From: UBA8337 sp049889915
Lineage (GTDB): Bacteria; Pseudomonadota; Alphaproteobacteria; RS24
Direction: 5' to 3'
Length of the DNA: 43,143 nucleotides
NCBI GenBank assembly: GCA_049889915.1
Contig: JBMHCM010000050.1
Location: 1 to 43,143 of the forward strand
The position numbers and the translations under genes were made by a program. The notes under the pieces were generated by a model. It saw nothing but the letters and a program-made list of their open reading frames with translations, made no database searches and was not told the DNA's origin. Within the stretch, counting starts at the first letter, position 1. Each line of letters starts with the position of its first letter. Shown here in pieces: positions 1 to 7,214 of this stretch.

Positions 1-2
1 AA

Positions 3-1355
3 CTGGTCGCTACCGTGTTTACCCAAATCGGCCGTACCCGCACCACATTTGGCGATGAGCGGGCGCTGATTTATGCCGAGCTGACACCGAGTGAGGCGCG
101 CACCGTGCGCACCAAGGATATTGTAAAAGAATGGCAAAAACGCCAGCCCGATATTGCCGGTATTCGCTATGTATTTATCCGCGAGCAGCGCGGTGGACCG
201 CCGGGCCGCGATATTGATATTCGCCTGCAGGGCGATGATGCGGAAGTGCTGAAAAAAGCCGCCGTCGATGTGCGGCTGGCTTTGGAGCAATATGCCGGTA
301 TCAGCCGCGCCCGCGATAATTTGTTCTACAATAAGCAAGAGCTGTTGCTGCAGGTCAATGCGCGCGGCGAGGCATTGGGCTTTACCAATCAAAGCATCGG
401 TAATTTGACGCGTGGTTCTTTGCAAGGCGTGATTGCCAAGCGGTTTGCCCGTGGTGATGAAGAAGTGACCCTGCGGGTACTGCAACCGCGTGATGCGGCC
501 AGCCCGCAAAGCCTGTCGGATATTGACCTGCCGGTGCCGGGCAGCCAACCGGTGCGCTATGTGCCGCTCAGCGCAGTGGTTGATATTGTCGAAAAACCGG
601 GTTTCTCATCGGTGCGCCGCAGCGATGGGCAAGTGACGGTGAAAGTGGTCGCCGATTATGCCGATGATGCCGGTAATCCGAATGACGTGCTCAGCGATAT
701 GAAGCAGACCACACTGCCGCAAGTCGCCGAGCGCTATAATATCAGCTATGGCTTTGGCGGCCGCGCGCAAGAGCAGGGCGAGACACTGGGCTCTTTGCGG
801 CTTGGCGCGATGATGGGGCTGGCGCTGATTTACATTGTTCTGGCCTTTGTCTTTGCCAGCTATTCACGCCCGATTATTATTATGACGGTTATTCCGTTCG
901 GTCTCATCGGCACCGTGCTTGGCCATTATGTGCAGGGCTTTGATTTGACCTTTTTGAGCATGGTCGGGCTGCTCGGCCTGTCGGGTATTTTGGTCAATAA
1001 TTCCATCATCCTCATCAGCCGTATTGAAGAGCGACGCAGCGAGGGCGAAGAATTGCGCGATGCGGTGATTAACGGCATTTGCGATCGCTTCCGCGCCGTT
1101 ACGCTGACCTCGCTGACCACTGTGTTGGGGCTGGCACCGCTTTTGTTTGAAACCTCGGTGCAGGCGCAATTCCTGCTGCCCATGGTTATCACCATTGCGT
1201 GGGGGCTGGCATTTGCCTCATTGATTGTTTTGTTTTTGGTGCCCAGCGTGTTGGGCATGCAAGAAGACTTGCGCGCTTTGTTGCAACGCCGCGGCCGCGC
1301 CAGTGACTCCGGTAGTGGCTCCGGCAATGGTGGTGCGCCGCAAGCGGCTGAATAG
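3..1355 (+). CDS. RND-family efflux transporter, C-terminal part (5' truncated by window edge)
   Basis: This is the last 450 residues of an inner-membrane RND pump that drives proton-coupled drug or metabolite export with a periplasmic adaptor and an outer-membrane channel. The reading frame is open from base 3, so the true start lies outside the window. The first 250 residues look like the second periplasmic porter and docking region. They are followed by hydrophobic segments typical of TM8-TM12, including the loop NNSIILISRIEERR and the final helices ending near FLVPSVLG. A Ser/Gly-rich tail follows. It converges on trkH with an 11-base gap. The hydrophobe/amphiphile (HAE) or a related RND subfamily is most likely, but the substrate cannot be told from this half. 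Confidence 0.88.
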   Translation: MVATVFTQIGRTRTTFGDERALIYAELTPSEARTVRTKDIVKEWQKRQPDIAGIRYVFIREQRGGPPGRDIDIRLQGDDAEVLKKAAVDVRLALEQYAGISRARDNLFYNKQELLLQVNARGEALGFTNQSIGNLTRGSLQGVIAKRFARGDEEVTLRVLQPRDAASPQSLSDIDLPVPGSQPVRYVPLSAVVDIVEKPGFSSVRRSDGQVTVKVVADYADDAGNPNDVLSDMKQTTLPQVAERYNISYGFGGRAQEQGETLGSLRLGAMMGLALIYIVLAFVFASYSRPIIIMTVIPFGLIGTVLGHYVQGFDLTFLSMVGLLGLSGILVNNSIILISRIEERRSEGEELRDAVINGICDRFRAVTLTSLTTVLGLAPLLFETSVQAQFLLPMVITIAWGLAFASLIVLFLVPSVLGMQEDLRALLQRRGRASDSGSGSGNGGAPQAAE

Positions 1356-1366
1356 GTTTTGCTGAG

Positions 1367-2812
1367 TTAGCGACGCCAAAAGCTTGGCGCGAACATCACC
1401 AAAACGGTCAAAAACTCCAACCGCCCCAGCAACATGCCGAAACACAACACCCATTTGGCGGCGTCTGGCAGACCGGCATAAGTGCCGGACGGGCCGATAT
1501 GCGGGCCCAGCCCCGGGCCGACATTGGCAATGGCGGCGGCCGAGGCCGACAGCGCAGTGAGAGGGTCAAGCCCCATCAAGCTGAGGGTCAGTGCCACGGC
1601 TGAAAAAGACAGGATGAAAATCAGCACAAAGGCGATGACCGAATTGGCGACATTATCATCCAGCAGGCGGCCATTATAGCGCACGACAAACACGCCATGC
1701 GGCAGGCTGAGCTGGCGGATATAGCGCCAGCCCGATTTGACGACCACTTGCAGGCGGAAAATTTTTAACCCGCATGAGGTTGAGCCGGCGCAGCCGCCGA
1801 TGAAGGTCAGCACAAAAAACAACGCTACTGAAAAAGACCCCCATTGCCCGTAATCGGTTGTGGCATAGCCGGTGCCGGTCAAAATCGAAGTGATGTTGAA
1901 GGCGGCGGCCAGCAGGGCATTGCCGGGTGTGGTGACGCCCATGATCAGCTGATAGGCAAACATGGCGGCAATGGCCAGTCCGGTAATCATAAAAAAGGCC
2001 CGGATTTGCTCATCCTGCAAAAACTTGTCGAACTTGCGATTGACCAATTGCAGATAAGCGACAAACGGCAAGGAGGAGGCCAGCATGAATATAATCGCCA
2101 CAATGGCGACGGATGGGGCAAAAGCGCCGAGGCTTTCATTGCGGGTTGAAAAGCCGCCCGTGGCAATGGTTGTCATGGCATGGGCAACAGCATCGAACAC
2201 ATTCATGCCGGCCAGCACATAGGCCAGCACGCAAACCAAGGTGATAGCAAAATACAGCCGCGTGATGGAGCCGGCAATTTGCGCCGTGCGCGGCAGAATT
2301 TTTTCCGATGTGTCGGAGCTTTCAAGGCGAAACAATTGCATGCCGCCAACATTCAGCATCGGCAAAACCGAAATCGCCATAACGATGATGCCAATGCCGC
2401 CAAACCATTGCAGCAAAGCGCGCCACAACAAAATGCCCGGCGGTGCTGCATCAAGATTGGTGATGATGGTGGCCCCGGTGGTGGTCAGGCCCGACATGGC
2501 TTCAAAAAACGCATCCGTATAGCTCAGCCCCAAGCCGCTAAAAGCAAAGGGCAGGGCGGCAAAGCCGGTCAAGGCCAGCCAGCTGAGGCTGGTCAGCAAA
2601 AACGCTTGTTTGACAGATAGCGGCGGCAGCTTGCCGCGATTGGTCAGAATGAGCGCACCGGCGATAAAGCCGGTGACCAAAGCGCTGGCGATAAACACTT
2701 GCCAGTCTTCATGGCCGATGGCGGCGTCGGCCATGGCGGGCAATAACATGCCGACCGAGACGGCGCCGAGCAGCAGGCCGATAATGAAGAATATGGTGCT
2801 GTTACTGTGCAT
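1367..2812 (-). CDS. trkH: TrkH-family potassium uptake protein
   Basis: Potassium-translocating membrane subunit of a Trk/Ktr system, which works with a cytosolic NAD-binding TrkA protein (not in this window). The protein is 481 residues with about ten hydrophobic segments. The four P-loop filter segments can be read in order: SGLTTTGATI, TTIATGGFSTRN, ILTGTGYATTDYG and GGCAGSTSCGLK. The length matches the family (about 480). It lies 11 bases after apaG on the same strand and may be co-transcribed from the metZ promoter, which would place K+ uptake downstream of a SAM riboswitch. No strong Shine-Dalgarno sequence is visible at the start. Confidence 0.95.
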   Translation of the reverse strand: MHSNSTIFFIIGLLLGAVSVGMLLPAMADAAIGHEDWQVFIASALVTGFIAGALILTNRGKLPPLSVKQAFLLTSLSWLALTGFAALPFAFSGLGLSYTDAFFEAMSGLTTTGATIITNLDAAPPGILLWRALLQWFGGIGIIVMAISVLPMLNVGGMQLFRLESSDTSEKILPRTAQIAGSITRLYFAITLVCVLAYVLAGMNVFDAVAHAMTTIATGGFSTRNESLGAFAPSVAIVAIIFMLASSLPFVAYLQLVNRKFDKFLQDEQIRAFFMITGLAIAAMFAYQLIMGVTTPGNALLAAAFNITSILTGTGYATTDYGQWGSFSVALFFVLTFIGGCAGSTSCGLKIFRLQVVVKSGWRYIRQLSLPHGVFVVRYNGRLLDDNVANSVIAFVLIFILSFSAVALTLSLMGLDPLTALSASAAAIANVGPGLGPHIGPSGTYAGLPDAAKWVLCFGMLLGRLEFLTVLVMFAPSFWRR

Positions 2813-2823
2813 GGCCGATGAGC

Positions 2824-3216
2824 TTAGTGCAGTTGCGGCGCGTCATGCGGGCTGTCGAGCGAAAAAGCCGGCACATCAATATCAAAGCCGTCACCGTCTT
2901 GATTGGTCATGTGGTAACTGCCGCGCATAAAGCCGGAAGCGGTTTGCAGCGGTGTGCCGGAAGAATAGGTGTAGCTTTGGCCGGGCTGCAAAACCGGCTG
3001 TTCGCCAACCACACCGGCGCCGCGCACTTCTTGCATGCGGCCTTGCGCATCGGTGATTTGCCAATGGCGGCTCAGCAATTGCACCGTCTCATCACCGCGA
3101 TTTTCTATGGTGATACGATAGGCCCAGACAAAATATTGCTGGTCCGGATCGCTGTCTTTTTCCAGAAAGCTGGTCTCTACCGAGACGGCAATATTGCGCG
3201 TTACCGCAGTCATCAT
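2824..3216 (-). CDS. apaG: ApaG family protein
   Basis: A 130-residue protein with a single fibronectin-III-like beta fold, the ApaG family historically linked to Co2+/Mg2+ resistance and diadenosine tetraphosphate metabolism. The exact biochemical role is unsettled. Recognisable family segments are YRITIENRGDETVQLLSRHW, GVVGEQPVLQPG and GFMRGSYHM. I chose the ATG at 3216 because GAGGAG sits 6 bases upstream. A second ATG follows at once (3213). An upstream in-frame codon at 3237 lacks this ribosome site. The gene lies between metZ and trkH on the same strand, with 38- and 7-base spacers, so a metZ-apaG-trkH operon is likely. Confidence 0.93.
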   Translation of the reverse strand: MMTAVTRNIAVSVETSFLEKDSDPDQQYFVWAYRITIENRGDETVQLLSRHWQITDAQGRMQEVRGAGVVGEQPVLQPGQSYTYSSGTPLQTASGFMRGSYHMTNQDGDGFDIDVPAFSLDSPHDAPQLH

Positions 3217-3254
3217 GGCTCGCTCCTCGCGCCGCACTGGCCTGTCTGCCGCGG

Positions 3255-4439
3255 CTAGTCCAACTGTGCCAAGGCGGAGGCAAAATCGTCAACCAAATCC
3301 TGCCCGTTTTCCAGCCCGACCGAGACCCGCAAGCTGCCCGGATTAATGCCCAATTCGGCTTTCGCATCATCTGCCAGCTTGGCATGGGTGGTGGTGGCCG
3401 GATGGGTTATCAGCGTTTTGGCGTCGCCCAGATTGTTGGAGATCAATGCAATATCCAGCCCATTGGCCAGCTTAAAGGCATTGGCTTTGCCGCCGGTGAC
3501 TTCAAAAGCCACCAGATTGGAGCCACGGCTCATTTGCTTGTCAGCCAAGGCAAATTGCGGATGGCTGTCATGGCCCGGATAAAACACCTTGGCGACTTTC
3601 TCATGGCCGAGCAGCAATTCGGTGAGTTTTTCGGCATTGTCGCAATGTGCATTGACCCGCAGGTCCAGCGTCTCCAGCGATTTCAGCATCACCCACGCAT
3701 TGAACGGCGCCATGGACGGTCCGGTTTGGCGAATGAAATTGGCTAGCTCGTTTTGAATATAATCGGCACTGCCCAGAACAATGCCGCCCAAGCAGCGGCC
3801 TTGCCCGTCAATATGTTTGGTGGCGGAATAAATGACAATATCGGCACCAAACTGCATCGGCTTTTGCAGCACCGGCGTGGCAAATACATTATCAACGACC
3901 AGTCGCGCGCCATGCGCATGGGCAATCTCAGCCACCGCCGCCATGTCAACAATCTCCAACAGCGGATTGGACGGGGTTTCCAGAAACACCACTTTTGTCT
4001 CCGGCCGCATGGCATCGCGCCACGCATCCAAATCGCGGCCATCGACCAGCGTACAGCCGACACCGAATTTCGGCATCAGCGTCTCGACCACATAGCGGCA
4101 CGAGCCAAACAAGGCGCGGGCGGCAACAATATGATCTCCGGCCTGCAATTGGCTCATCATGCAAGCGGTCACGGCGGCCATGCCGGTGGCGGTGGCGCGG
4201 GCATCTTCAGCCCCTTCCAAAGCCATCATGCGTTGCTCGAAACTGCGCACGGTCGGATTGCCGAAGCGCGAGTAAATAAAGCCGTCTTCTTCTTCCTTAA
4301 AGCGGGCTTCGGCTTGCTCGGCGCTGTCATAGACAAAGCCGGAGGTCAGATAAAGCGCTTCGCCGGTCTCCCCATAGGGCGACCTCGGCATGGCTTCATG
4401 AACCAGCTGGGTTTGTTGTGACCATTTTTTATCCGTCAC
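3255..4439 (-). CDS. metZ: O-succinylhomoserine sulfhydrylase (Cys/Met PLP-dependent family)
   Basis: PLP enzyme of the Cys/Met metabolism family. It is assigned as the enzyme that makes homocysteine from O-succinylhomoserine and sulfide in methionine synthesis. The PLP lysine lies in YSATKHIDGQGRCLGG. Other family marks are YSRFGNPTV, ALEGAEDARAT and ETPSNPLLEIVD. The likely start is GTG at 4439, with AAGGAG six bases upstream. An ATG at 4445 is in frame but touches the GGAG, giving no spacing, so I prefer GTG. The gene is preceded by a SAM-II riboswitch and terminator, as expected for a methionine gene. It could instead be an O-acetylhomoserine sulfhydrylase; MetZ fits best by overall motif pattern. 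Confidence 0.92.
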   Translation of the reverse strand: MTDKKWSQQTQLVHEAMPRSPYGETGEALYLTSGFVYDSAEQAEARFKEEEDGFIYSRFGNPTVRSFEQRMMALEGAEDARATATGMAAVTACMMSQLQAGDHIVAARALFGSCRYVVETLMPKFGVGCTLVDGRDLDAWRDAMRPETKVVFLETPSNPLLEIVDMAAVAEIAHAHGARLVVDNVFATPVLQKPMQFGADIVIYSATKHIDGQGRCLGGIVLGSADYIQNELANFIRQTGPSMAPFNAWVMLKSLETLDLRVNAHCDNAEKLTELLLGHEKVAKVFYPGHDSHPQFALADKQMSRGSNLVAFEVTGGKANAFKLANGLDIALISNNLGDAKTLITHPATTTHAKLADDAKAELGINPGSLRVSVGLENGQDLVDDFASALAQLD

Positions 4440-4479
4440 TGTCATCTCCTTGGCTCGGCGCTGTCTCACGCTGAGGCAT

Positions 4480-4514
4480 AAAAAAACCGACCTTCGTAAA
4501 CTAAAGAGGCCGGT
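4480..4514 (-). terminator. Intrinsic terminator of the SAM-II attenuator before metZ
   Basis: On the minus strand, ACCGGCC (4514-4508) pairs with GGTCGGT (4492-4486), giving a 7-bp stem with one G-U pair. The loop is 15 bases, and seven T residues (4486-4480) follow. It lies between the riboswitch aptamer and the metZ ribosome site. The 5' arm of this stem is also part of a competing hairpin, GGCCGG-GGAGA-CCGGCC (4524-4508), so only one of the two can form. Confidence 0.85.
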
Positions 4515-4521
4515 CTCCCCG

Positions 4522-4578
4522 GCCTATTTAGCTGTTTGTTTAACGTGGCCGCAAGCCAGCCGGCTCAAATCACCACGA
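4522..4578 (-). promoter_or_regulatory. SAM-II riboswitch aptamer upstream of metZ
   Basis: Read on the minus strand, the segment matches the SAM-II pattern known from alphaproteobacterial methionine genes. The P1 arms are CGTGG (4577-4573) and CCACG (4548-4544). Between them lie GATTTGAGCCG and CTTGC, and after them TTAAACAA and AGCTAAATAGG. The CC in the first loop can pair with the final GG to make the pseudoknot. That GG is also the 5' end of the antiterminator hairpin at 4524-4508, so SAM binding should favour the downstream terminator. The match to the family is from memory; the pairings are visible in the sequence. Confidence 0.93.
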
Positions 4579-4586
4579 ATGAGCGA

Positions 4587-4615
4587 AACATGTCGAAAAA
4601 ACGCCGTCACGTCAA
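4587..4615 (-). promoter_or_regulatory. Probable promoter of the metZ transcript
   Basis: On the minus strand TTGACG (4615-4610) is followed after 17 bases by CATGTT (4592-4587). Transcription would start near 4580, right at the 5' edge of the riboswitch. The -35 is good and the -10 weak, as is common in alphaproteobacteria. Confidence 0.5.
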
Positions 4616-4684
4616 GACAGCAGATGGATTTATGCGTAAACTGTCGGCTCTGCGGGATTCGTCCCTCTAGCAAGAAAGTGACCG

Positions 4685-5857
4685 ATGAGCGAGCAAGCGC
4701 CAAACGACAATCAGACGAAAAACCTGTTTCCGGATGCCGAGCCGCAAGCGCCGCGTCTGGCTGAGGGGCAGACCCATGCGGTCGGTATTTTGCCGGCCCA
4801 TGGCATTGAGAACATGATCCGTGAAAAAGAAATTTGGGCGACCGGCGGTGTGCAGGACGACCAAATTCAACCGGCCAGTCTCGATTTGCGTTTGGGCGAT
4901 GTCGCCTATCGCATCCGCGCCAGTTTTTTGCCCGGCGCGCAAGGCACAGTGGCCGATAAGCTGGCGCAACTGGCCTATCACAAAGTCGACCTGACGCATG
5001 GCGCCGTGCTGGAAACCGATTGTGTTTATCTGGTGCCGTTGATGGAAGCGGTCAATCTACCGGAGCGCACGGCAGGCTTTGCCAATCCGAAAAGCTCGAC
5101 CGGCCGCATTGATGTGTTCACCCGTGTCATCACCGATTTCGGCACTGAGTTTGATAAAGTGCCGGCCGGTTATAAGGGACATCTTTATCTGGAGGTCAGC
5201 CCGCGTACTTTCCCGATTTTGGTGCGCACCGGCTCGCGGCTCAGCCAATTGCGTTTCCGCCGCGGCACGGCCAATCATGGCGATGGTGAATTACGCCGTC
5301 TGCATGATGAGATCGGTCTGGTCGATGGCGCCGCCAATATTGATGGCGGGCTGGGCCTGTCGATTGATTTGCAGGGCGATAAGGAAACCGGTCTGGTCGG
5401 CTATCGCGCCAAGCGGCATGCCGGTCTGATTGATGTTGATCGGCCGGGCACGCTGCCAGTGGCGCAATATTGGGAGCCGATTTACCGTGACGCGCATGGG
5501 CAAATCATTCTCGACCCGGATGAGTTTTATATTCTGGCCTCGCGTGAGGCGGTTACCATTCCGCCCAGCCATGCCGCTGAAATGGTGCCGTTTAACCCGT
5601 TGGTCGGCGAGTTTCGCGTTCATTATGCCGGTTTCTTTGACCCCGGTTTCGGCGCTGAAGAAGCCGGTGGCAAAGGGGCCCGCGCCGTATTGGAAGTGCG
5701 CTCGCGGGAAGTGCCGTTCATCTTGGAACACGGCCAGATTATCGGCCGATTGGTCTATGAACGCTTGACCGATATTCCCGATGGGTTATATGGCGCCGAT
5801 ATGCAGTCCAACTATCAGGCGCAGGGCCTGAAATTGTCGAAACATTTCCAGCAATAG
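4685..5857 (+). CDS. dcd: 2'-deoxycytidine 5'-triphosphate deaminase, long two-domain form
   Basis: Converts dCTP to dUTP, feeding thymidylate synthesis. The protein is 390 residues, about twice the length of E. coli Dcd, and matches the long alphaproteobacterial/rickettsial family. The N-terminal half carries QPASLDLRLG, NPKSSTGRIDVFTR and YKGHLYLEV. The C-terminal half carries YAGFFDPGFG and RAVLEVRSREVPF. Each half therefore shows the signature of a dUTPase-like trimer fold, suggesting an internal duplication. The ATG at 4685 has a modest AAGAAAG ahead of it. The gene is divergent from metZ and 7 bases before an FMN oxidase gene. The first 30 residues are polar and probably disordered. Confidence 0.9.
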   Translation: MSEQAPNDNQTKNLFPDAEPQAPRLAEGQTHAVGILPAHGIENMIREKEIWATGGVQDDQIQPASLDLRLGDVAYRIRASFLPGAQGTVADKLAQLAYHKVDLTHGAVLETDCVYLVPLMEAVNLPERTAGFANPKSSTGRIDVFTRVITDFGTEFDKVPAGYKGHLYLEVSPRTFPILVRTGSRLSQLRFRRGTANHGDGELRRLHDEIGLVDGAANIDGGLGLSIDLQGDKETGLVGYRAKRHAGLIDVDRPGTLPVAQYWEPIYRDAHGQIILDPDEFYILASREAVTIPPSHAAEMVPFNPLVGEFRVHYAGFFDPGFGAEEAGGKGARAVLEVRSREVPFILEHGQIIGRLVYERLTDIPDGLYGADMQSNYQAQGLKLSKHFQQ

Positions 5858-5864
5858 GTTCACT

Positions 5865-7025
5865 ATGCCGCGTCGTTTGTCCCAATGTCACAATGTTGAA
5901 GATTTGCGCGATTTGGCGCGCCGCCGCTTACCGGCGCCGATTTTTCATTATATTGACGGCGCAGCCGATGATGAGACCACCTATCGGCGCAATACGGCGG
6001 CCTATGAAAGCGTCGATTTGGTGCCCAATGTGTTGGGCGGTGTCGCCGAAGTTGATATGTCGGTCGAGGTGATGGGTTGCAAAATTGACATGCCGCTATT
6101 TTGTTCGCCGACCGCTTTGCAGCGACTGTTTCACCATGAGGGTGAGCGCGCCGTGGCGCAGGCGGCAGAAAAATTCGGCACATTGTTTGGTGTGTCTTCT
6201 TTGGGCACGGTCGGCTTGCAGGAAATCAGCGACCTCATCAGCACGCCGAAAATGTTCCAATTCTACTTCCACAAAGACCGGGCCCTGAATGACGCCATGC
6301 TGGATATGGCCAAAGCGGCTGAGTTTGAAATTCTCACCCTGACGGTGGATACGATTATTGGCGGCAATCGCGAGCGTGATTTGCGCACCGGCTTTACCAC
6401 GCCGCCGCGTCTGACACCGTTCAGCGTTTGGGAGTTTGCCAGCAAGCCGGCTTGGGCGTTGAATTATTTCCTGCGCAAAAAATTTGAGCTGTCGCAATTG
6501 AAAGACCATGTCGCGCAAGGCTCGAATATTTCCATTTCGGTCAGCGATTATTTTTCATCTATGCTCGACCAAAGCATGAGCTGGGATGACGCGGCCGATT
6601 TGCGTGCCAAATGGGGCGGCAAGTTTTGTCTGAAAGGCGTCATGAGTGTGGCCGATGCGCGCCGCGCCGTCGATTTGGGGGCCGACGCGATTATGATTTC
6701 CAATCATGGCGGCCGGCAATTGGATGGCAGCCGCGCACCGTTTGACCAGTTGGAAGAAATTCTCGCAGCGGTTGGCGGCGAGATTGAGGTGATTTGCGAT
6801 GGCGGCATCAAACGCGGCACCCATGTTTTGAAAGCCATGGCGCTGGGTGCGACGGCTTGTTCGGGCGGGCGTTTATATCTCTATGCGCTGGCCGCGGCCG
6901 GTCAGGCCGGGGTAGAAAAAACCCTGTCCAATTTGCGCACTGAGATTGAACGCGATATGAAACTGATGGGCGTCACCTCTTTAGACCAGCTGACGCCGGA
7001 TATGGTGCGTCATCGGCAAGTCTGA
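5865..7025 (+). CDS. FMN-dependent alpha-hydroxy-acid oxidase/dehydrogenase (L-lactate dehydrogenase type)
   Basis: A TIM-barrel FMN enzyme that oxidises an L-2-hydroxy acid such as lactate. It is 386 residues, the full family length. The active-site signature SNHGGRQLDG is intact, with the catalytic His. Other family marks are RRLPAPIFHYIDGAADDE near the N-terminus, FCSPTALQRLFHHEGE, TLTVDTIIGGNRERD and the phosphate-binding CDGGIKRGTHVLKA. It starts 7 bases after dcd and is probably co-transcribed. Close relatives include lldD, glycolate oxidase and mandelate dehydrogenase, and the sequence alone does not settle the substrate. Confidence 0.9.
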   Translation: MPRRLSQCHNVEDLRDLARRRLPAPIFHYIDGAADDETTYRRNTAAYESVDLVPNVLGGVAEVDMSVEVMGCKIDMPLFCSPTALQRLFHHEGERAVAQAAEKFGTLFGVSSLGTVGLQEISDLISTPKMFQFYFHKDRALNDAMLDMAKAAEFEILTLTVDTIIGGNRERDLRTGFTTPPRLTPFSVWEFASKPAWALNYFLRKKFELSQLKDHVAQGSNISISVSDYFSSMLDQSMSWDDAADLRAKWGGKFCLKGVMSVADARRAVDLGADAIMISNHGGRQLDGSRAPFDQLEEILAAVGGEIEVICDGGIKRGTHVLKAMALGATACSGGRLYLYALAAAGQAGVEKTLSNLRTEIERDMKLMGVTSLDQLTPDMVRHRQV

Positions 7026-7030
7026 TAGAT

Positions 7031-7072
7031 AAGGCGCACTAGGGCAACAAAGTGGCCAAGTGCTTTTAGCGG
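7031..7072. repeat. Direct repeat copy 1 (42 bases)
   Basis: This segment matches 7103-7144 in 40 of 42 positions, with a 72-base period. It begins AAGGCGCACTAGGGCAACAA and ends CTTTTAGCGG. Between the copies is a GC-rich hairpin, GGGGC-TTC-GCCCC. It lies just after the hydroxy-acid oxidase stop. Confidence 0.85.
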
Positions 7073-7102
7073 CCGACGCGGGGCTTCGCCCCTTACTGGC
7101 GC

Positions 7103-7144
7103 AAGGCGCACTAAGGCAACAAAGTTGCCAAGTGCTTTTAGCGG
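7103..7144. repeat. Direct repeat copy 2, running into the tRNA-Gly 5' end
   Basis: Second copy of the 42-base repeat. Its last four bases (GCGG, 7141-7144) are the first four of the tRNA-Gly. The copy contains a perfect inverted repeat, GGCAAC-AAA-GTTGCC (7114-7128). In copy 1 the same element has a mismatch. It may hold the tRNA promoter or 5' leader. Confidence 0.85.
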
Positions 7145-7214
7145 GTGTAGCTCAATGGTAGAGCAGGAGCTTCCCAAGCTTAAGACGAGGGTTCGATTCC
7201 CTTCACCCGCTCCA
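7141..7214 (+). tRNA. tRNA-Gly (anticodon CCC)
   Basis: The acceptor arms GCGGGTG and CACCCGC pair fully, and TCCA ends the gene, so CCA is encoded. The D arm is GCTC-AATGGTA-GAGC. The anticodon loop TTCCCAA gives CCC. The T arm AGGG-TTCGATT-CCCT is intact. The outermost anticodon-stem pair is a G-A mismatch. The 3' part overlaps, on the opposite strand, the last codons of a glycosyltransferase gene. Confidence 0.95.
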
